Assembly: GCA_023456995.1 (NCBI GenBank)
Contig: JAEWNU010000150.1
Coordinates: forward strand, 1 to 9,084
Direction: 5' to 3'
DNA length: 9,084 bases
Source: Bacillota bacterium
Lineage (GTDB): Bacteria > Bacillota > Clostridia > Oscillospirales > Ruminococcaceae
Below the pieces are notes generated by a model that searched no databases, was not told the DNA's origin, and saw nothing but the letters and a program-made list of their open reading frames with translations. Positions 1 to 6,763 of this stretch are shown piece after piece. Both the position numbers and the translations under genes were made by a program. Position 1 is the first letter of the stretch, and each line of letters begins with the position of its first letter.

Positions 1-61
1 TAATTTTGCCGAAGCTCATGCGAACGTTTTTGCCAAGGTTGACGGGTTTCACCTGCAACAT
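1..61 (-). CDS. rpoB: RNA polymerase beta subunit, N-terminal end (partial)
   Basis: Only the first 20 codons are in the window; the gene continues past the left edge. The residues MLQVKPVNLGKNVRMSFGKI match the conserved start of Firmicutes RpoB (K-P-V-x-L/V-G-K-x-x-R-M-S-F-x-K-I). RpoB is the catalytic beta subunit of RNA polymerase. The ATG at 61-59 has a GGAG Shine-Dalgarno core about 12 nt upstream, which is rather long. An internal GTG at 52-50 is an alternative start. In many bacteria rpoB follows rplJ-rplL; here it has its own strong promoter and the gene upstream is a small unrelated membrane protein. The assignment rests on a short but highly conserved stretch. Confidence 0.85.
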   Translation of the reverse strand, partial: MLQVKPVNLGKNVRMSFGKI

Positions 62-158
62 AGGTTTCGCTCACTCCATTCGTCTATGATTATTTAAAGC
101 TCAAAAAATACACGGAAACGCTTTGCCAGTTTGTAAATTTCTATTGCTTTTTTATTTA

Positions 159-198
159 GGGTGTGTTAAGATATACTTTGCTAAAGGCATATACACCC
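159..198 (-). other. Possible stem-loop in rpoB leader
   Basis: In the rpoB leader, GGGTGT (198-193) can pair with ACACCC (164-159), and a small CTTT-AGC-AAAG hairpin is nested inside. It lies at the start of the roughly 150-nt untranslated leader. No U-rich tail follows directly, so a complete attenuator is not shown. It could be chance pairing in AT-rich DNA. Confidence 0.25.
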
Positions 199-206
199 AT
201 TATGAT
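178..206 (+). promoter_or_regulatory. Possible rightward promoter of a candidate small RNA
   Basis: TTGCTA (178-183), a 17-nt spacer and TATGAT (201-206) form a plausible housekeeping promoter pointing right, with 4/6 and 5/6 consensus matches. It overlaps the rpoB leader on the other strand. No protein gene follows, but an intrinsic terminator of the same orientation lies at 299-335. Confidence 0.35.
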
Positions 207-216
207 ACAGTATACT

Positions 217-245
217 AGTATATTCTTATTTGACAGCAATGTCAA
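217..245 (-). promoter_or_regulatory. rpoB promoter
   Basis: On the minus strand TTGACA (245-240), exactly 17 nt and TATACT (222-217) form a near-perfect sigma-A promoter. The start is expected near 210, leaving a leader of about 150 nt before rpoB. Both elements lie inside palindromes: TTGACAGCAATGTCAA at 230-245 and TATACTAGTATA at 211-222. Confidence 0.8.
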
Positions 246-298
246 TACTTTTGAGGACTATTTTTACCTTTTGCAAAAAAATATTTTACCACTTTTGT

Positions 299-335
299 AA
301 CCTTTCTGCAAGAGCGAAAGGTTTTTTATTTTATT
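299..335 (+). terminator. Intrinsic terminator, rightward
   Basis: AACCTTTC (299-306) and GAAAGGTT (316-323) form an 8-bp stem around a 9-nt loop. It is followed on the plus strand by TTTTATTTTATT. The T-run is only on this side, so it stops rightward transcription. No rightward protein gene lies upstream of it in the window. Confidence 0.7.
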
Positions 336-337
336 AC

Positions 338-371
338 AAAAAAATGCCAGCCTATAAATGGTTGGCATTTT
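338..371 (-). terminator. Intrinsic terminator of the 92-aa membrane protein gene
   Basis: AAAATGCCAGCC (341-352) and GGTTGGCATTTT (360-371) form a 12-position stem with a 7-nt loop. On the minus strand the stem ends in a run of seven T (344-338), 22 bases past the stop codon of the small gene. One position pairs as G-U on the plus strand and is an A-C mismatch on the minus strand. The hairpin may therefore work in both directions and insulates rpoB from upstream transcription. Confidence 0.7.
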
Positions 372-393
372 CTACTAATTATATGCAATTTTT

Positions 394-672
394 TTATTTG
401 TTTTTGTCGCCGATTAGCCGTGCGAGCAGTATGCCCAAACCGGCGCAAACCGCTATGGCCAGAACCGCACGCAGCCAGAGTGCCGCTGGCACTACGAGCG
501 CATCTGAAAACATATTTTCCTTAAAAACCAGCGATGATACCGCCGTCAGCGCCATAAAAACGCCCGCAGAAGCTGTTAAATATTTTGCTGCGCGCAGTCT
601 ACCTGGATAGCATCCAACTGCGGACGCTGCCAAAAACAGAAAAATTGTGATCAAAACCATCCAACCTGTCAT
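394..672 (-). CDS. Small three-helix membrane protein, unknown function
   Basis: The product has 92 residues and I do not recognise a family. It is mostly hydrophobic, with likely transmembrane segments at about residues 4-20, 30-50 and 62-86. A basic stretch (GRLRAAK) lies between the first and second segment, and the C-terminal tail (RLIGDKNK) is basic. I chose the ATG at 672 because AGGAGGGG sits 5 nt before it; the in-frame ATG at 693 would begin upstream of that site. The gene is flanked by a possible promoter at 711-739 and a clear terminator at 338-371, so it is probably monocistronic. The good ribosome binding site and terminator make it a real gene; its role is open. Confidence 0.7.
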   Translation of the reverse strand: MTGWMVLITIFLFLAASAVGCYPGRLRAAKYLTASAGVFMALTAVSSLVFKENMFSDALVVPAALWLRAVLAIAVCAGLGILLARLIGDKNK

Positions 673-710
673 AGCTACCCCTCCTGTCAACAAGATATGA
701 AAATACAGGC

Positions 711-739
711 AAAATAGTTACAACCGTTCTTTTTAACAA
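711..739 (-). promoter_or_regulatory. Possible promoter of the 92-aa membrane protein gene
   Basis: TTGTTA (739-734), a 17-nt spacer and TATTTT (716-711) on the minus strand resemble a housekeeping promoter. It would give a leader of about 32 nt that contains the AGGAGGGG site. Both boxes have only 4-5 of 6 consensus bases, and the region is AT-rich. Confidence 0.35.
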
Positions 740-828
740 TATCTCCGGCTATTTCGACAGACCCCGCTCATATGCCATTATGATGCAGCAACCATTGTAA
801 TAAGTACGCTCGCAAACTCAATGGCTTT

Positions 829-860
829 GATAACCTTAATGCAGTCCATTGTAGGTTATC
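829..860. repeat. Imperfect inverted repeat downstream of the flavoprotein gene
   Basis: GATAACCT (829-836) pairs with AGGTTATC (853-860), and inside it AATG pairs with CATT around a CAGTC loop. It lies just past the stop of the flavoprotein gene, where a terminator would be expected, but neither strand has a T-run after the stem. It may be a weak terminator or an mRNA 3'-end stabilising hairpin. The rest of the 673-881 intergenic stretch shows nothing clear. Confidence 0.3.
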
Positions 861-881
861 GGCGGTTCATATGTATAATTC

Positions 882-1457
882 CTATTCGAGCAGTAGCTTT
901 TTTGCAAACGCGTGGGCGTGCTCGGCCTTGTCGCTATTCATAAAGTCATAATTATAACCCAAATCCCGTTCGCATAGTATGCCCATATAAGTTAATTGAG
1001 AGTGCTTGCAATAACGGATCATACCAGTTTCAAACAGGTCTGCGCCTTTTTCGGGACGATAGCCGCAGGTTACGATTATCGCCAACTTTTTGCCCACCCA
1101 TAATGCCGGCCCCTTTTGATCACCATAGTATTTATTCATCCCGTAGACCAAACGGTCAAGCATCGCCTTCATCGGCGGCGTGCAGTACCATGAATAGATG
1201 GGTGTCGCCAGTATAATGACGTCACTGGCAAGAATTTTATCATAAATCCCCTGCATATCATCGTCATACTGGCAGCCAAACTTGGACCAGTCGGTCTGGC
1301 AGGCTCTGCATGCCGTACACGGGTGAATTGTCCGATCATAGAGCCAGATCAGCTCATGCTCGGCACCGCCATCGGTCAGTGCCTGCACAAAAGGTTTTAA
1401 AAGCGAAGCTGTATTCCCCTTTTTCCTTGGACTGCCCATCACTATCAGACACTTCAT
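882..1457 (-). CDS. Flavodoxin-fold NAD(P)H-dependent oxidoreductase / iron-sulfur flavoprotein-like
   Basis: The 191-residue product has the fold of the NADPH-dependent FMN reductase family. GSPRKKGNTASLL (residues 8-20) is the FMN-phosphate loop after the first beta strand, and TPIYSW (85-90) is the second flavin-contact loop. C47, C50, C53 and C62 form C-x2-C-x2-C-x8-C. This resembles the cluster of clostridial and archaeal iron-sulfur flavoproteins, where the last spacer is usually shorter, so binding of a [4Fe-4S] cluster is possible but unproven. It is probably a cytoplasmic dimer passing electrons to an unknown acceptor. The ATG at 1457 is chosen because AAGGAG lies 8 nt upstream; a TTG at 1463 would be too close. 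It may be read by leak-through from the aminopeptidase operon, since I see no clear promoter of its own. Confidence 0.85.
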   Translation of the reverse strand: MKCLIVMGSPRKKGNTASLLKPFVQALTDGGAEHELIWLYDRTIHPCTACRACQTDWSKFGCQYDDDMQGIYDKILASDVIILATPIYSWYCTPPMKAMLDRLVYGMNKYYGDQKGPALWVGKKLAIIVTCGYRPEKGADLFETGMIRYCKHSQLTYMGILCERDLGYNYDFMNSDKAEHAHAFAKKLLLE

Positions 1458-1496
1458 AAGCAATACTCCTTCAAAATATCACCCGATATATACATT

Positions 1497-1528
1497 AGCC
1501 CGGCCATGCTGATCACGCACGCCGGGCT
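1497..1528 (-). terminator. GC-rich hairpin, probable operon terminator
   Basis: AGCCCGGC (1497-1504) and GCCGGGCT (1521-1528) form an 8-bp GC-rich stem extended by four weaker pairs. It lies between the aminopeptidase stop and the next gene. The tail in the direction of transcription (AATGTATATAT) is only moderately T-rich, so termination may be partial and let some transcription reach the flavoprotein gene. Confidence 0.5.
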
Positions 1529-1542
1529 TTGCCTTATTACTT

Positions 1543-2946
1543 TTACTTGTTAAACTCTACAAAAGCGCGGTAGGTTTGATAAACATCGCTTTTGGCAACC
1601 ACCTCAAACGGCGCATGCATTGAAAGCACCGGCACGCCGACATCCACCACATCAACGTTGAGCGCCGCGATATACATAGCTACTGTACCGCCACCGCCGG
1701 CATCTACCTTGCCAAGTTCACCCGTCTGCCACTGAATCTTAGCGCCGTCGAGCAAACTTCTGATCTCACCCATGAATTCTGCTGAAGCATCGCTGGTGGA
1801 AGCCTTGCCGCGCGAACCGGTATATTTGGTAATTACAACGCCATAGTTGCAATAGCAGGCGTTGTTCTTCTCGTGCACCTCGCCGTAGGTCGGGTCATAT
1901 GCGGCGTTAACGTCTGCAGACATGCAACTTGATTTTGAAAGCACCGTTCTGCCAGCGAGGCCGAAGGGCGCTGCCAAATCCTCAATGAAATACTGCAAAA
2001 ATTTAGACTGTAGACCTGAGTTGCCCTCAGAGCCGATTTCTTCTTTGTCGGCAAGCACCGTCACAACAGTACGACCAGGATTTTTAACCTGTAGCGCCGC
2101 CATCAGCGAAGTGTAAGCGCAGACGCGGTCGTCGTGGCCGTAAGCACCGACAAAGCTGCGGTCCAGCCCAACGTCGCTGGCCTTGAAAGCCGGTACCATC
2201 GTCAGCTCAGCCGAGAGAAAATCTGCTTCGGTCAGGCCATACTTATCATTGAACAATTTCAGAATAGCCAGCTTGACCCGCTCGCTCTCCTTATCGTCGC
2301 GGAACATTCTACCGCCGACCAAAACGTTGAGCGCCTCGCCCTTGATGATCTCAACGCCCTTGCGTTGCATCTGCTCGGTAGCCAAGTGCGGCAGCAGGTC
2401 GGTAATGGTAAAGACTGGGTCACCATCATCCTCCCCGATAATGACCGATATCCGCTCACCGTCGGCGCGCATGACGACGCCATGCAGGGAAAGCGGAATT
2501 GCAGTCCACTGATATTTCTTAATGCCACCATAGTAGTGGGTTTTAAACATTGCAAGCTGCGTCTCTTCATAAAGCGGGCGGGGCTTTAGGTCGATACGCG
2601 GCGCGTCAATGTGTGAGGCGACAATCTTTACGCCGTTTTCCAACGGTTCGGTACCGATGGTGCAAAGTACAAGCGCCTTGCCGCGGTTATTATAGAACAC
2701 GCGGTCGCCGGGCTTATATTGAACGCGAGGGTCAAACGCGCGAAACCCCTTCTCGCGCGCCATAGAAATAGCAACTTCCACCGCCTCGCGCTCCGTTTTG
2801 GCAAGGTTAAGAAACTTTTTATATCCTTCGCAAAACAAGTCGGCTTTTTCCCATTCGCTGTCGTCTAGCAACTCGCCCGCATTTTTAGGCGTATAGCAAA
2901 GCCGTTCCTTCAAAAGCTGTGCCTCAGACTTCTTCTTTTCTGTCAT
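1543..2946 (-). CDS. apeA: M18 family zinc aminopeptidase
   Basis: The 467-residue product is a full-length member of the M18 aminopeptidases. These are cytoplasmic di-zinc enzymes of large oligomers that remove N-terminal residues from peptides. The expected metal and catalytic residues are visible: H112 in SHIDAPR, D272 or D273 in GHDDRV, E302/E303 in DKEEIGSEG, D345 in SADVNAAYDP and H444 in SMHAPFE. The conserved KYTGSRGKASTSDASAEF stretch at 374-391 is also present. The ATG follows AAGGAGGAGCATC. It is the last gene of the probable six-gene operon, 54 bp after the transglycosylase gene, with a GC-rich hairpin downstream. The length fits clostridial apeA (M18 aminopeptidase 1); its natural substrates are not known from sequence. 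Confidence 0.95.
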   Translation of the reverse strand: MTEKKKSEAQLLKERLCYTPKNAGELLDDSEWEKADLFCEGYKKFLNLAKTEREAVEVAISMAREKGFRAFDPRVQYKPGDRVFYNNRGKALVLCTIGTEPLENGVKIVASHIDAPRIDLKPRPLYEETQLAMFKTHYYGGIKKYQWTAIPLSLHGVVMRADGERISVIIGEDDGDPVFTITDLLPHLATEQMQRKGVEIIKGEALNVLVGGRMFRDDKESERVKLAILKLFNDKYGLTEADFLSAELTMVPAFKASDVGLDRSFVGAYGHDDRVCAYTSLMAALQVKNPGRTVVTVLADKEEIGSEGNSGLQSKFLQYFIEDLAAPFGLAGRTVLSKSSCMSADVNAAYDPTYGEVHEKNNACYCNYGVVITKYTGSRGKASTSDASAEFMGEIRSLLDGAKIQWQTGELGKVDAGGGGTVAMYIAALNVDVVDVGVPVLSMHAPFEVVAKSDVYQTYRAFVEFNK

Positions 2947-3000
2947 GATGCTCCTCCTTATTAAGCCGGGTGCCTTTGCACCGCATTTAAAAATATTAGA

Positions 3001-3570
3001 TTACCGCTTGCCATAAACTTTCGCGTACACTTGCGCGGCGTGTTTTACTCTCGGAACATATTGTGCGGTATCTTTAAACGGAATATTCAAAAGCGTGACG
3101 CCATCGCTGCTGTATTCTTTGGTTGAGAGCCAATTCTTAACGCTGCCCCATCCCGCGTGATAGGCCGCTAGCGCTTCTTCCGGCTGGCCAAACTCCTTTA
3201 GCAGCAGCGAAAAAATATAGGTACCATAACGAATGTTGGTTTGGGGTTCAAATAGCTGTTCATAAGTGGTCTCGTTGTCGCCGCAGCGCCAGCGCGCCCA
3301 CTCAAAAGTCTCTTCGGTTATCTGCATCAACCCGCGCGCACCAATAGGCGAGACTGCCTCCGGTCGGAACCTGCTTTCGGTATGAATAATACCGTATACA
3401 AGTGCGGGGGAAAGCCCGTATTCAGCCGCATACTGCTCGACTGTATCGGCATACTTGAGCGGATAGACCCATTGCAGTGCCAACCAGCCCGCCAACAACG
3501 CTAGTGCCAGCCCAAACAGCGACATAACGGCGCGGCGTTTGATTCTGTGCCCTTTGCGACCGCGCGTCAT
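3001..3570 (-). CDS. Membrane-anchored lytic transglycosylase (SLT, GH23)
   Basis: The 189-residue product has a basic N-terminus (MTRGRKGHRIKRR) and one membrane segment at about 15-35, with no obvious lipobox or cleavage site. It is therefore probably anchored with its catalytic domain outside. The SLT domain spans about 42-185: E65 in HTESRF is the expected catalytic acid, followed by SPIGARGLMQI (74-84), AYHAGWGSV (136-144) and YVPRV (171-175). Such enzymes cut the MurNAc-GlcNAc bond of peptidoglycan to leave 1,6-anhydro-MurNAc. Size and layout are typical of short Slt-like proteins in Clostridia. The ATG overlaps the coaE stop by 4 bases (ATGA), which points to translational coupling. 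Confidence 0.93.
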   Translation of the reverse strand: MTRGRKGHRIKRRAVMSLFGLALALLAGWLALQWVYPLKYADTVEQYAAEYGLSPALVYGIIHTESRFRPEAVSPIGARGLMQITEETFEWARWRCGDNETTYEQLFEPQTNIRYGTYIFSLLLKEFGQPEEALAAYHAGWGSVKNWLSTKEYSSDGVTLLNIPFKDTAQYVPRVKHAAQVYAKVYGKR

Positions 3571-4253
3571 TCGGCACTCTCCTGGTTTTCGAGCGCAGGA
3601 GCTTCTTCCTCTGTGCCACCCTTCAGATTATGGCAGCACTGTTCACGCATAGCGCGATGAAGCATTCCAACAAGCTCAAGCGTTTTAACATGCAGCTCCT
3701 GCTCATCCTTGTCGTTGATAATGACAATCTGTGAGCGCGTGGTGTAAAAGGAATCTTTATGTTGCGCAGCGATGCGGCGGCGTGCCTCTTCATCGGTCAG
3801 ATGGTCGCGCACGACGATGCGATTGAGGCGCAGTGCCTCGGGCGCAATAACCGAAATCACCGAATCACAGTCGGCGTCAATGCCGCTTTCAAATAGGGTC
3901 GGGGCATCGAGCACCACAACGCGCTCGCCCTGTGCTTCAAGTAATTCAAGTTTATCTTTTAAATAGCTACGGATATACGGAAAGATCAGCGCGTTAAGTC
4001 GCTCAAGCTTTTTTGAATCGCCGAAAACGATTTCAGCAAGTCTTTTGCGGTTTAACGTCCCATCCATATTCAAAATGGCAATTGAAAATTCCAAGGCCAT
4101 ATCGGCCAGGCAGCCTTTCTCATTGGCAACCACTTCGCGCGAAACCGCGTCGCAGTCGATAACTGTAATACCTTGCGAGCGGATGATCTTAGAAACACTA
4201 GATTTACCGGCGCCGGTCTGCCCAGTCAGGCCGATCACGCAAATTCTTCTCAT
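3567..4253 (-). CDS. coaE: Dephospho-CoA kinase
   Basis: CoaE phosphorylates the 3'-hydroxyl of dephospho-CoA with ATP, the last step of coenzyme A synthesis. The 228-residue protein shows the P-loop GLTGQTGAGKSS (8-19), the DCD motif (33-35) of substrate binding, the conserved LNRKRLAEIVF (67-77), LDAPTLFE (115-122) and an arginine-rich lid helix around 149-164. It is about 20-25 residues longer than usual because of an acidic tail ending in EEEAPALENQESAE, which looks disordered. It overlaps tsaC upstream and the transglycosylase gene downstream by 4 bases each (ATGA), so all three are surely cotranscribed. Confidence 0.95.
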   Translation of the reverse strand: MRRICVIGLTGQTGAGKSSVSKIIRSQGITVIDCDAVSREVVANEKGCLADMALEFSIAILNMDGTLNRKRLAEIVFGDSKKLERLNALIFPYIRSYLKDKLELLEAQGERVVVLDAPTLFESGIDADCDSVISVIAPEALRLNRIVVRDHLTDEEARRRIAAQHKDSFYTTRSQIVIINDKDEQELHVKTLELVGMLHRAMREQCCHNLKGGTEEEAPALENQESAE

Positions 4254-5275
4254 AGCTTAATCACCTCAAAAGCCGCAGCGCGAAGCATGCGGTTATAAAC
4301 CCCGAGAGACGCGCCGTCTCGGTCAGGGCAACGGGCGTAAACAAATTTTGCACCACAATCGTCAAGCTGCCGCAACGATGCAAACAGTTCCCGATTCTGG
4401 CTGGCCGCGTCATGCGCCCGGCCATAGGTGATGCAGGGCTTTAGCGCTAACTGCTGTTCACCCTCAAACACCAATCCGTAGGTTTTAGGCTCCGCGGCGT
4501 TATTAAGGAGTTTAATATAGGTTTCTAGATCCGACTCAACTAAAATGACGCGCGCCCGGGGTGCGTAATGTCGGTATTTCATGCCTGGCGACGTTGGGCG
4601 CTCCCCCGCTTTGAGCGGCCTGCTGACCGCTTCGGATATGGCAACAGTTTCACCTAGCACTCTGGACAGCATCTCAGCCGTAATGGCGCCTGGTCGCAAT
4701 AAAACCGGCTTTTCCACCAGCGATACCACCGTCGATTCAATGCCGACGTCGCAGGAACCACCATCTAAAACCAGTGGAATTTTTCCGTTCAGATCCTTTA
4801 AACAATGCTGTGCTGTCGTCGGCGAAGGCGAGCCCGAAAGATTGGCCGAGGGCGCTGCCAGCGGTACCCCTGCCGCTTTAATCACGGCACGGGCAGCTGG
4901 GTGCGAAGGCATGCGCACTGCCACCGAGTCCATCCCCGCCGTTGTTGTAGCGGGCACTAAATCGCTTTTAGGCAAAATAATGGTCAACGGCCCCGGCCAA
5001 AAGGCATCCGCCAGTGCGAGCGCATGCTTAGGTAAGTCCGCAACCAGAGATGACCACATATCCAAGTCGCTGATATGAACTATCAAAGGGTTATCCTGCG
5101 GACGTCCTTTGACCGAAAATATTTTTTTTACGGCAGCTTCATTCAGTGCGTTGGCGGCAAGCCCATATACTGTTTCAGTGGGGATGGCGACTACATGACC
5201 AGCCTGCAGCAGTGCTGCCGCCGCCTGCACGCCATTCTCATCACAGCTAAGCACCTGTGTTATAGGCACGTTCAC
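4250..5275 (-). CDS. tsaC: L-threonylcarbamoyladenylate synthase, Sua5 long form
   Basis: This enzyme makes threonylcarbamoyl-AMP from threonine, bicarbonate and ATP, the first step of the t6A modification at position 37 of tRNAs reading ANN codons. The 341 residues match the two-domain Sua5 type (B. subtilis YwlC) rather than short TsaC. The YrdC domain spans about 10-200 with PTETVYGLA (32-40), KGRPQDNP (56-63), APSANLSG (141-148) and GIESTVV (178-184). The linker SPGMKYRHYAP (229-239) is followed by the C-terminal Sua5 domain. The start is GTG at 5275, sharing one base with the prfA stop (TAGTG), which implies coupled translation. prmC, often found between prfA and this gene, is absent. 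Confidence 0.95.
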   Translation of the reverse strand: MNVPITQVLSCDENGVQAAAALLQAGHVVAIPTETVYGLAANALNEAAVKKIFSVKGRPQDNPLIVHISDLDMWSSLVADLPKHALALADAFWPGPLTIILPKSDLVPATTTAGMDSVAVRMPSHPAARAVIKAAGVPLAAPSANLSGSPSPTTAQHCLKDLNGKIPLVLDGGSCDVGIESTVVSLVEKPVLLRPGAITAEMLSRVLGETVAISEAVSRPLKAGERPTSPGMKYRHYAPRARVILVESDLETYIKLLNNAAEPKTYGLVFEGEQQLALKPCITYGRAHDAASQNRELFASLRQLDDCGAKFVYARCPDRDGASLGVYNRMLRAAAFEVIKL

Positions 5276-6357
5276 TACGCCTGCCCTTCTGCCGAACGTT
5301 TGAGTTTCTCGGTCTGATCATAAGTGATCAGCGCCGAAAAAATATCGTCCAGGTCGCCGTTCATTATTGAATCAAGCTTGTAAAGGGTCAACCCGATGCG
5401 GTGGTCGGTCAGACGTCCCTGCGGGAAATTATAAGTGCGGATGCGCTCTGAGCGATCGCCTGTCCCCACCTGACTGCGGCGGTCGGCCGCAATCTGGTCA
5501 GTCTGCTCCTGCTGCATCTTCTCATACAGACGCGAGCGCAGCACCGTCATTGCCTTCTCGCGGTTTTTGTGCTGACTGCGTTCATCCTGGCACTCCACCA
5601 CCATACCGGTAGGCAGATGTGTAATTCGGATGGCCGATTCAGTCTTGTTGACGTGCTGGCCGCCTGCACCGCTCGCGCGGTAAGTGTCAATCTGAAGGTC
5701 GCCAGGGTTGATATCGATTTCGACATCCTCAACCTCGGGCAATACCGCCACCGTCACGGTGGAGGTATGAATACGCCCAGAAGCCTCAGTATCCGGAACG
5801 CGCTGCACACGGTGAACGCCGCTTTCATACTTCATGCGCGAAAAAGCGGATTCACCCTCAAGCATAAAGCACACCTCTTTAAAGCCGTTCAGTTCGGTTT
5901 CGTTGCAGGAAATCAGCTCGCTTTTCCACCCCTTTGAGTCAGCATACATACAATACATACGGTAGAGTGAGGCGGCAAAAAGCGCCGCTTCCTCGCCGCC
6001 TGCGCCACCGCGTATTTCCACAATGGCGGACTTGTCATCGTCGGGGTCCTTGGGCAGCAGCAATATTTTAAGTTCCTCGGCGTAATGGTCGATTGACCTC
6101 TGGCTCTCAAGCAGCTGCTCCTGCGCCATTTCTTTAAGCTCACGGTCAAGCCCGGCTTCTTCGAGCAGTTCGCGCGCCTCGTCGTTGGCAACCTTGGCAT
6201 CCTGATATTCGCGGTATTTTTCTACGAGTGGGGCCAGCGTCTTATATTCCTTCATCAACGACTTATATTGTGCATTGTCGTTGATGACGGTAGGGTCCAT
6301 GAGCTTGCGGCTGATTTCATCATATCGCAGCTCAGCGGATTTTATCTTATCGAGCAT
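5275..6357 (-). CDS. prfA: Peptide chain release factor 1
   Basis: RF1 reads UAA and UAG stop codons and triggers release of the finished peptide. The 360-residue length is standard. The catalytic GGQ is at 232-234 inside [12 protein letters not shown], where the glutamine is normally methylated by PrmC. The stop-recognition tripeptide at 188-190 reads PDT within [15 protein letters not shown]; it is PAT in E. coli, and its middle position is known to vary. The GGAGG site is 6-7 nt before the ATG. The DUF951 gene ends 13 bases upstream, and tsaC starts on the last base of the first stop position. Confidence 0.97.
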   Translation of the reverse strand: MLDKIKSAELRYDEISRKLMDPTVINDNAQYKSLMKEYKTLAPLVEKYREYQDAKVANDEARELLEEAGLDRELKEMAQEQLLESQRSIDHYAEELKILLLPKDPDDDKSAIVEIRGGAGGEEAALFAASLYRMYCMYADSKGWKSELISCNETELNGFKEVCFMLEGESAFSRMKYESGVHRVQRVPDTEASGRIHTSTVTVAVLPEVEDVEIDINPGDLQIDTYRASGAGGQHVNKTESAIRITHLPTGMVVECQDERSQHKNREKAMTVLRSRLYEKMQQEQTDQIAADRRSQVGTGDRSERIRTYNFPQGRLTDHRIGLTLYKLDSIMNGDLDDIFSALITYDQTEKLKRSAEGQA

Positions 6358-6370
6358 AATCTTCCTCCGT

Positions 6371-6568
6371 TTATCCTTCTATGGGGGGCTCGGGATGAAT
6401 AATCTGTTTAATATGGCGCTCAACCTTTGGGCGTGGCACCATAACCTCGCGCCCACAGCCTTTGCAGCGGATGCGAAAATCGGCGCCTGAACGCAAAACC
6501 AAAAATTCTTTTGCTCCGCAGGGATGCGGCTTTTTCATCAGCAGGGTATCACCTACCCGTACATCCAT
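6371..6568 (-). CDS. DUF951 family zinc-ribbon-like protein
   Basis: The 65-residue protein matches the small Firmicutes family DUF951 (B. subtilis YyzM type): MDVRVGD at the start, KKPHPCG at 12-18, then [22 protein letters not shown]17, C35 and C38, perhaps with H15, suggest one metal site. The family's function is unknown; the small beta-rich, basic form and position ahead of prfA hint at a nucleic-acid or ribosome role, which is only inference. The ATG has AAGGAGGGG 6 nt upstream and a TATAAT promoter about 35 nt away. It is the first gene of the operon that continues through prfA, tsaC, coaE, the transglycosylase and apeA. Confidence 0.9.
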   Translation of the reverse strand: MDVRVGDTLLMKKPHPCGAKEFLVLRSGADFRIRCKGCGREVMVPRPKVERHIKQIIHPEPPIEG

Positions 6569-6601
6569 CGGTTTCCCCTCCTTACACTACTTCAATTTGT
6601 T

Positions 6602-6631
6602 ATTATAACAGATGTCAGGCTGCACTGGCAA
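6602..6631 (-). promoter_or_regulatory. Promoter of the DUF951-prfA-tsaC-coaE-slt-apeA operon
   Basis: On the minus strand TTGCCA (6631-6626), 18 nt and TATAAT (6607-6602), preceded by TG as an extended -10, form a strong promoter. The start near 6595 leaves a short leader of about 26 nt with the DUF951 ribosome binding site. No operator-like repeat is seen. Confidence 0.75.
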
Positions 6632-6763
6632 ATATTTTTTATACCCACCCACTGTCATATACCTCTATAAAAAGAGCCGTGTCTTAAACCCATATTCGCC
6701 AAATAAATTCTATTAATTTAACCACTGCTTCTAAACCCTCTCTCACAGGAATAAACATAGAAT

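Larger units (their letters stand above)
213..335 (+). ncRNA. Candidate small non-coding RNA
   Basis: The stretch runs from the start predicted by the 178-206 promoter to the terminator at 299-335, giving a transcript of about 115-120 nt. Near its 5' end TTGACA-GCAA-TGTCAA (230-245) would fold into a 6-bp stem capped by a GNRA-type GCAA tetraloop. The middle is A/U-rich and unstructured. It is antisense to, and overlaps, the rpoB promoter, so transcription through it could interfere with rpoB initiation. No known RNA family is recognised. The same palindrome also contains the rpoB -35 box, so it may instead be a DNA-level feature. Confidence 0.3.

Noticed and set aside
230..610. A 126-codon rightward reading frame over the rpoB promoter region
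   Set aside because: It has a non-ATG start without a ribosome binding site, runs through two hairpin terminators and is antisense to the 92-aa membrane protein gene.
2134..2589. A 151-codon frame antisense to the M18 aminopeptidase gene
   Set aside because: The aminopeptidase is unmistakable on the other strand; the antisense product has no recognisable domain and no ribosome binding site was seen.
2969..2982. Hairpin GGTGC-CTTT-GCACC between the transglycosylase and aminopeptidase genes as a terminator
   Set aside because: The stem is only five pairs with no T-run, and the genes are 54 bp apart within an otherwise tight operon.
4581..5078. A 165-codon frame antisense to tsaC
   Set aside because: It is a shadow of the conserved Sua5 coding region, low in complexity and without motifs.
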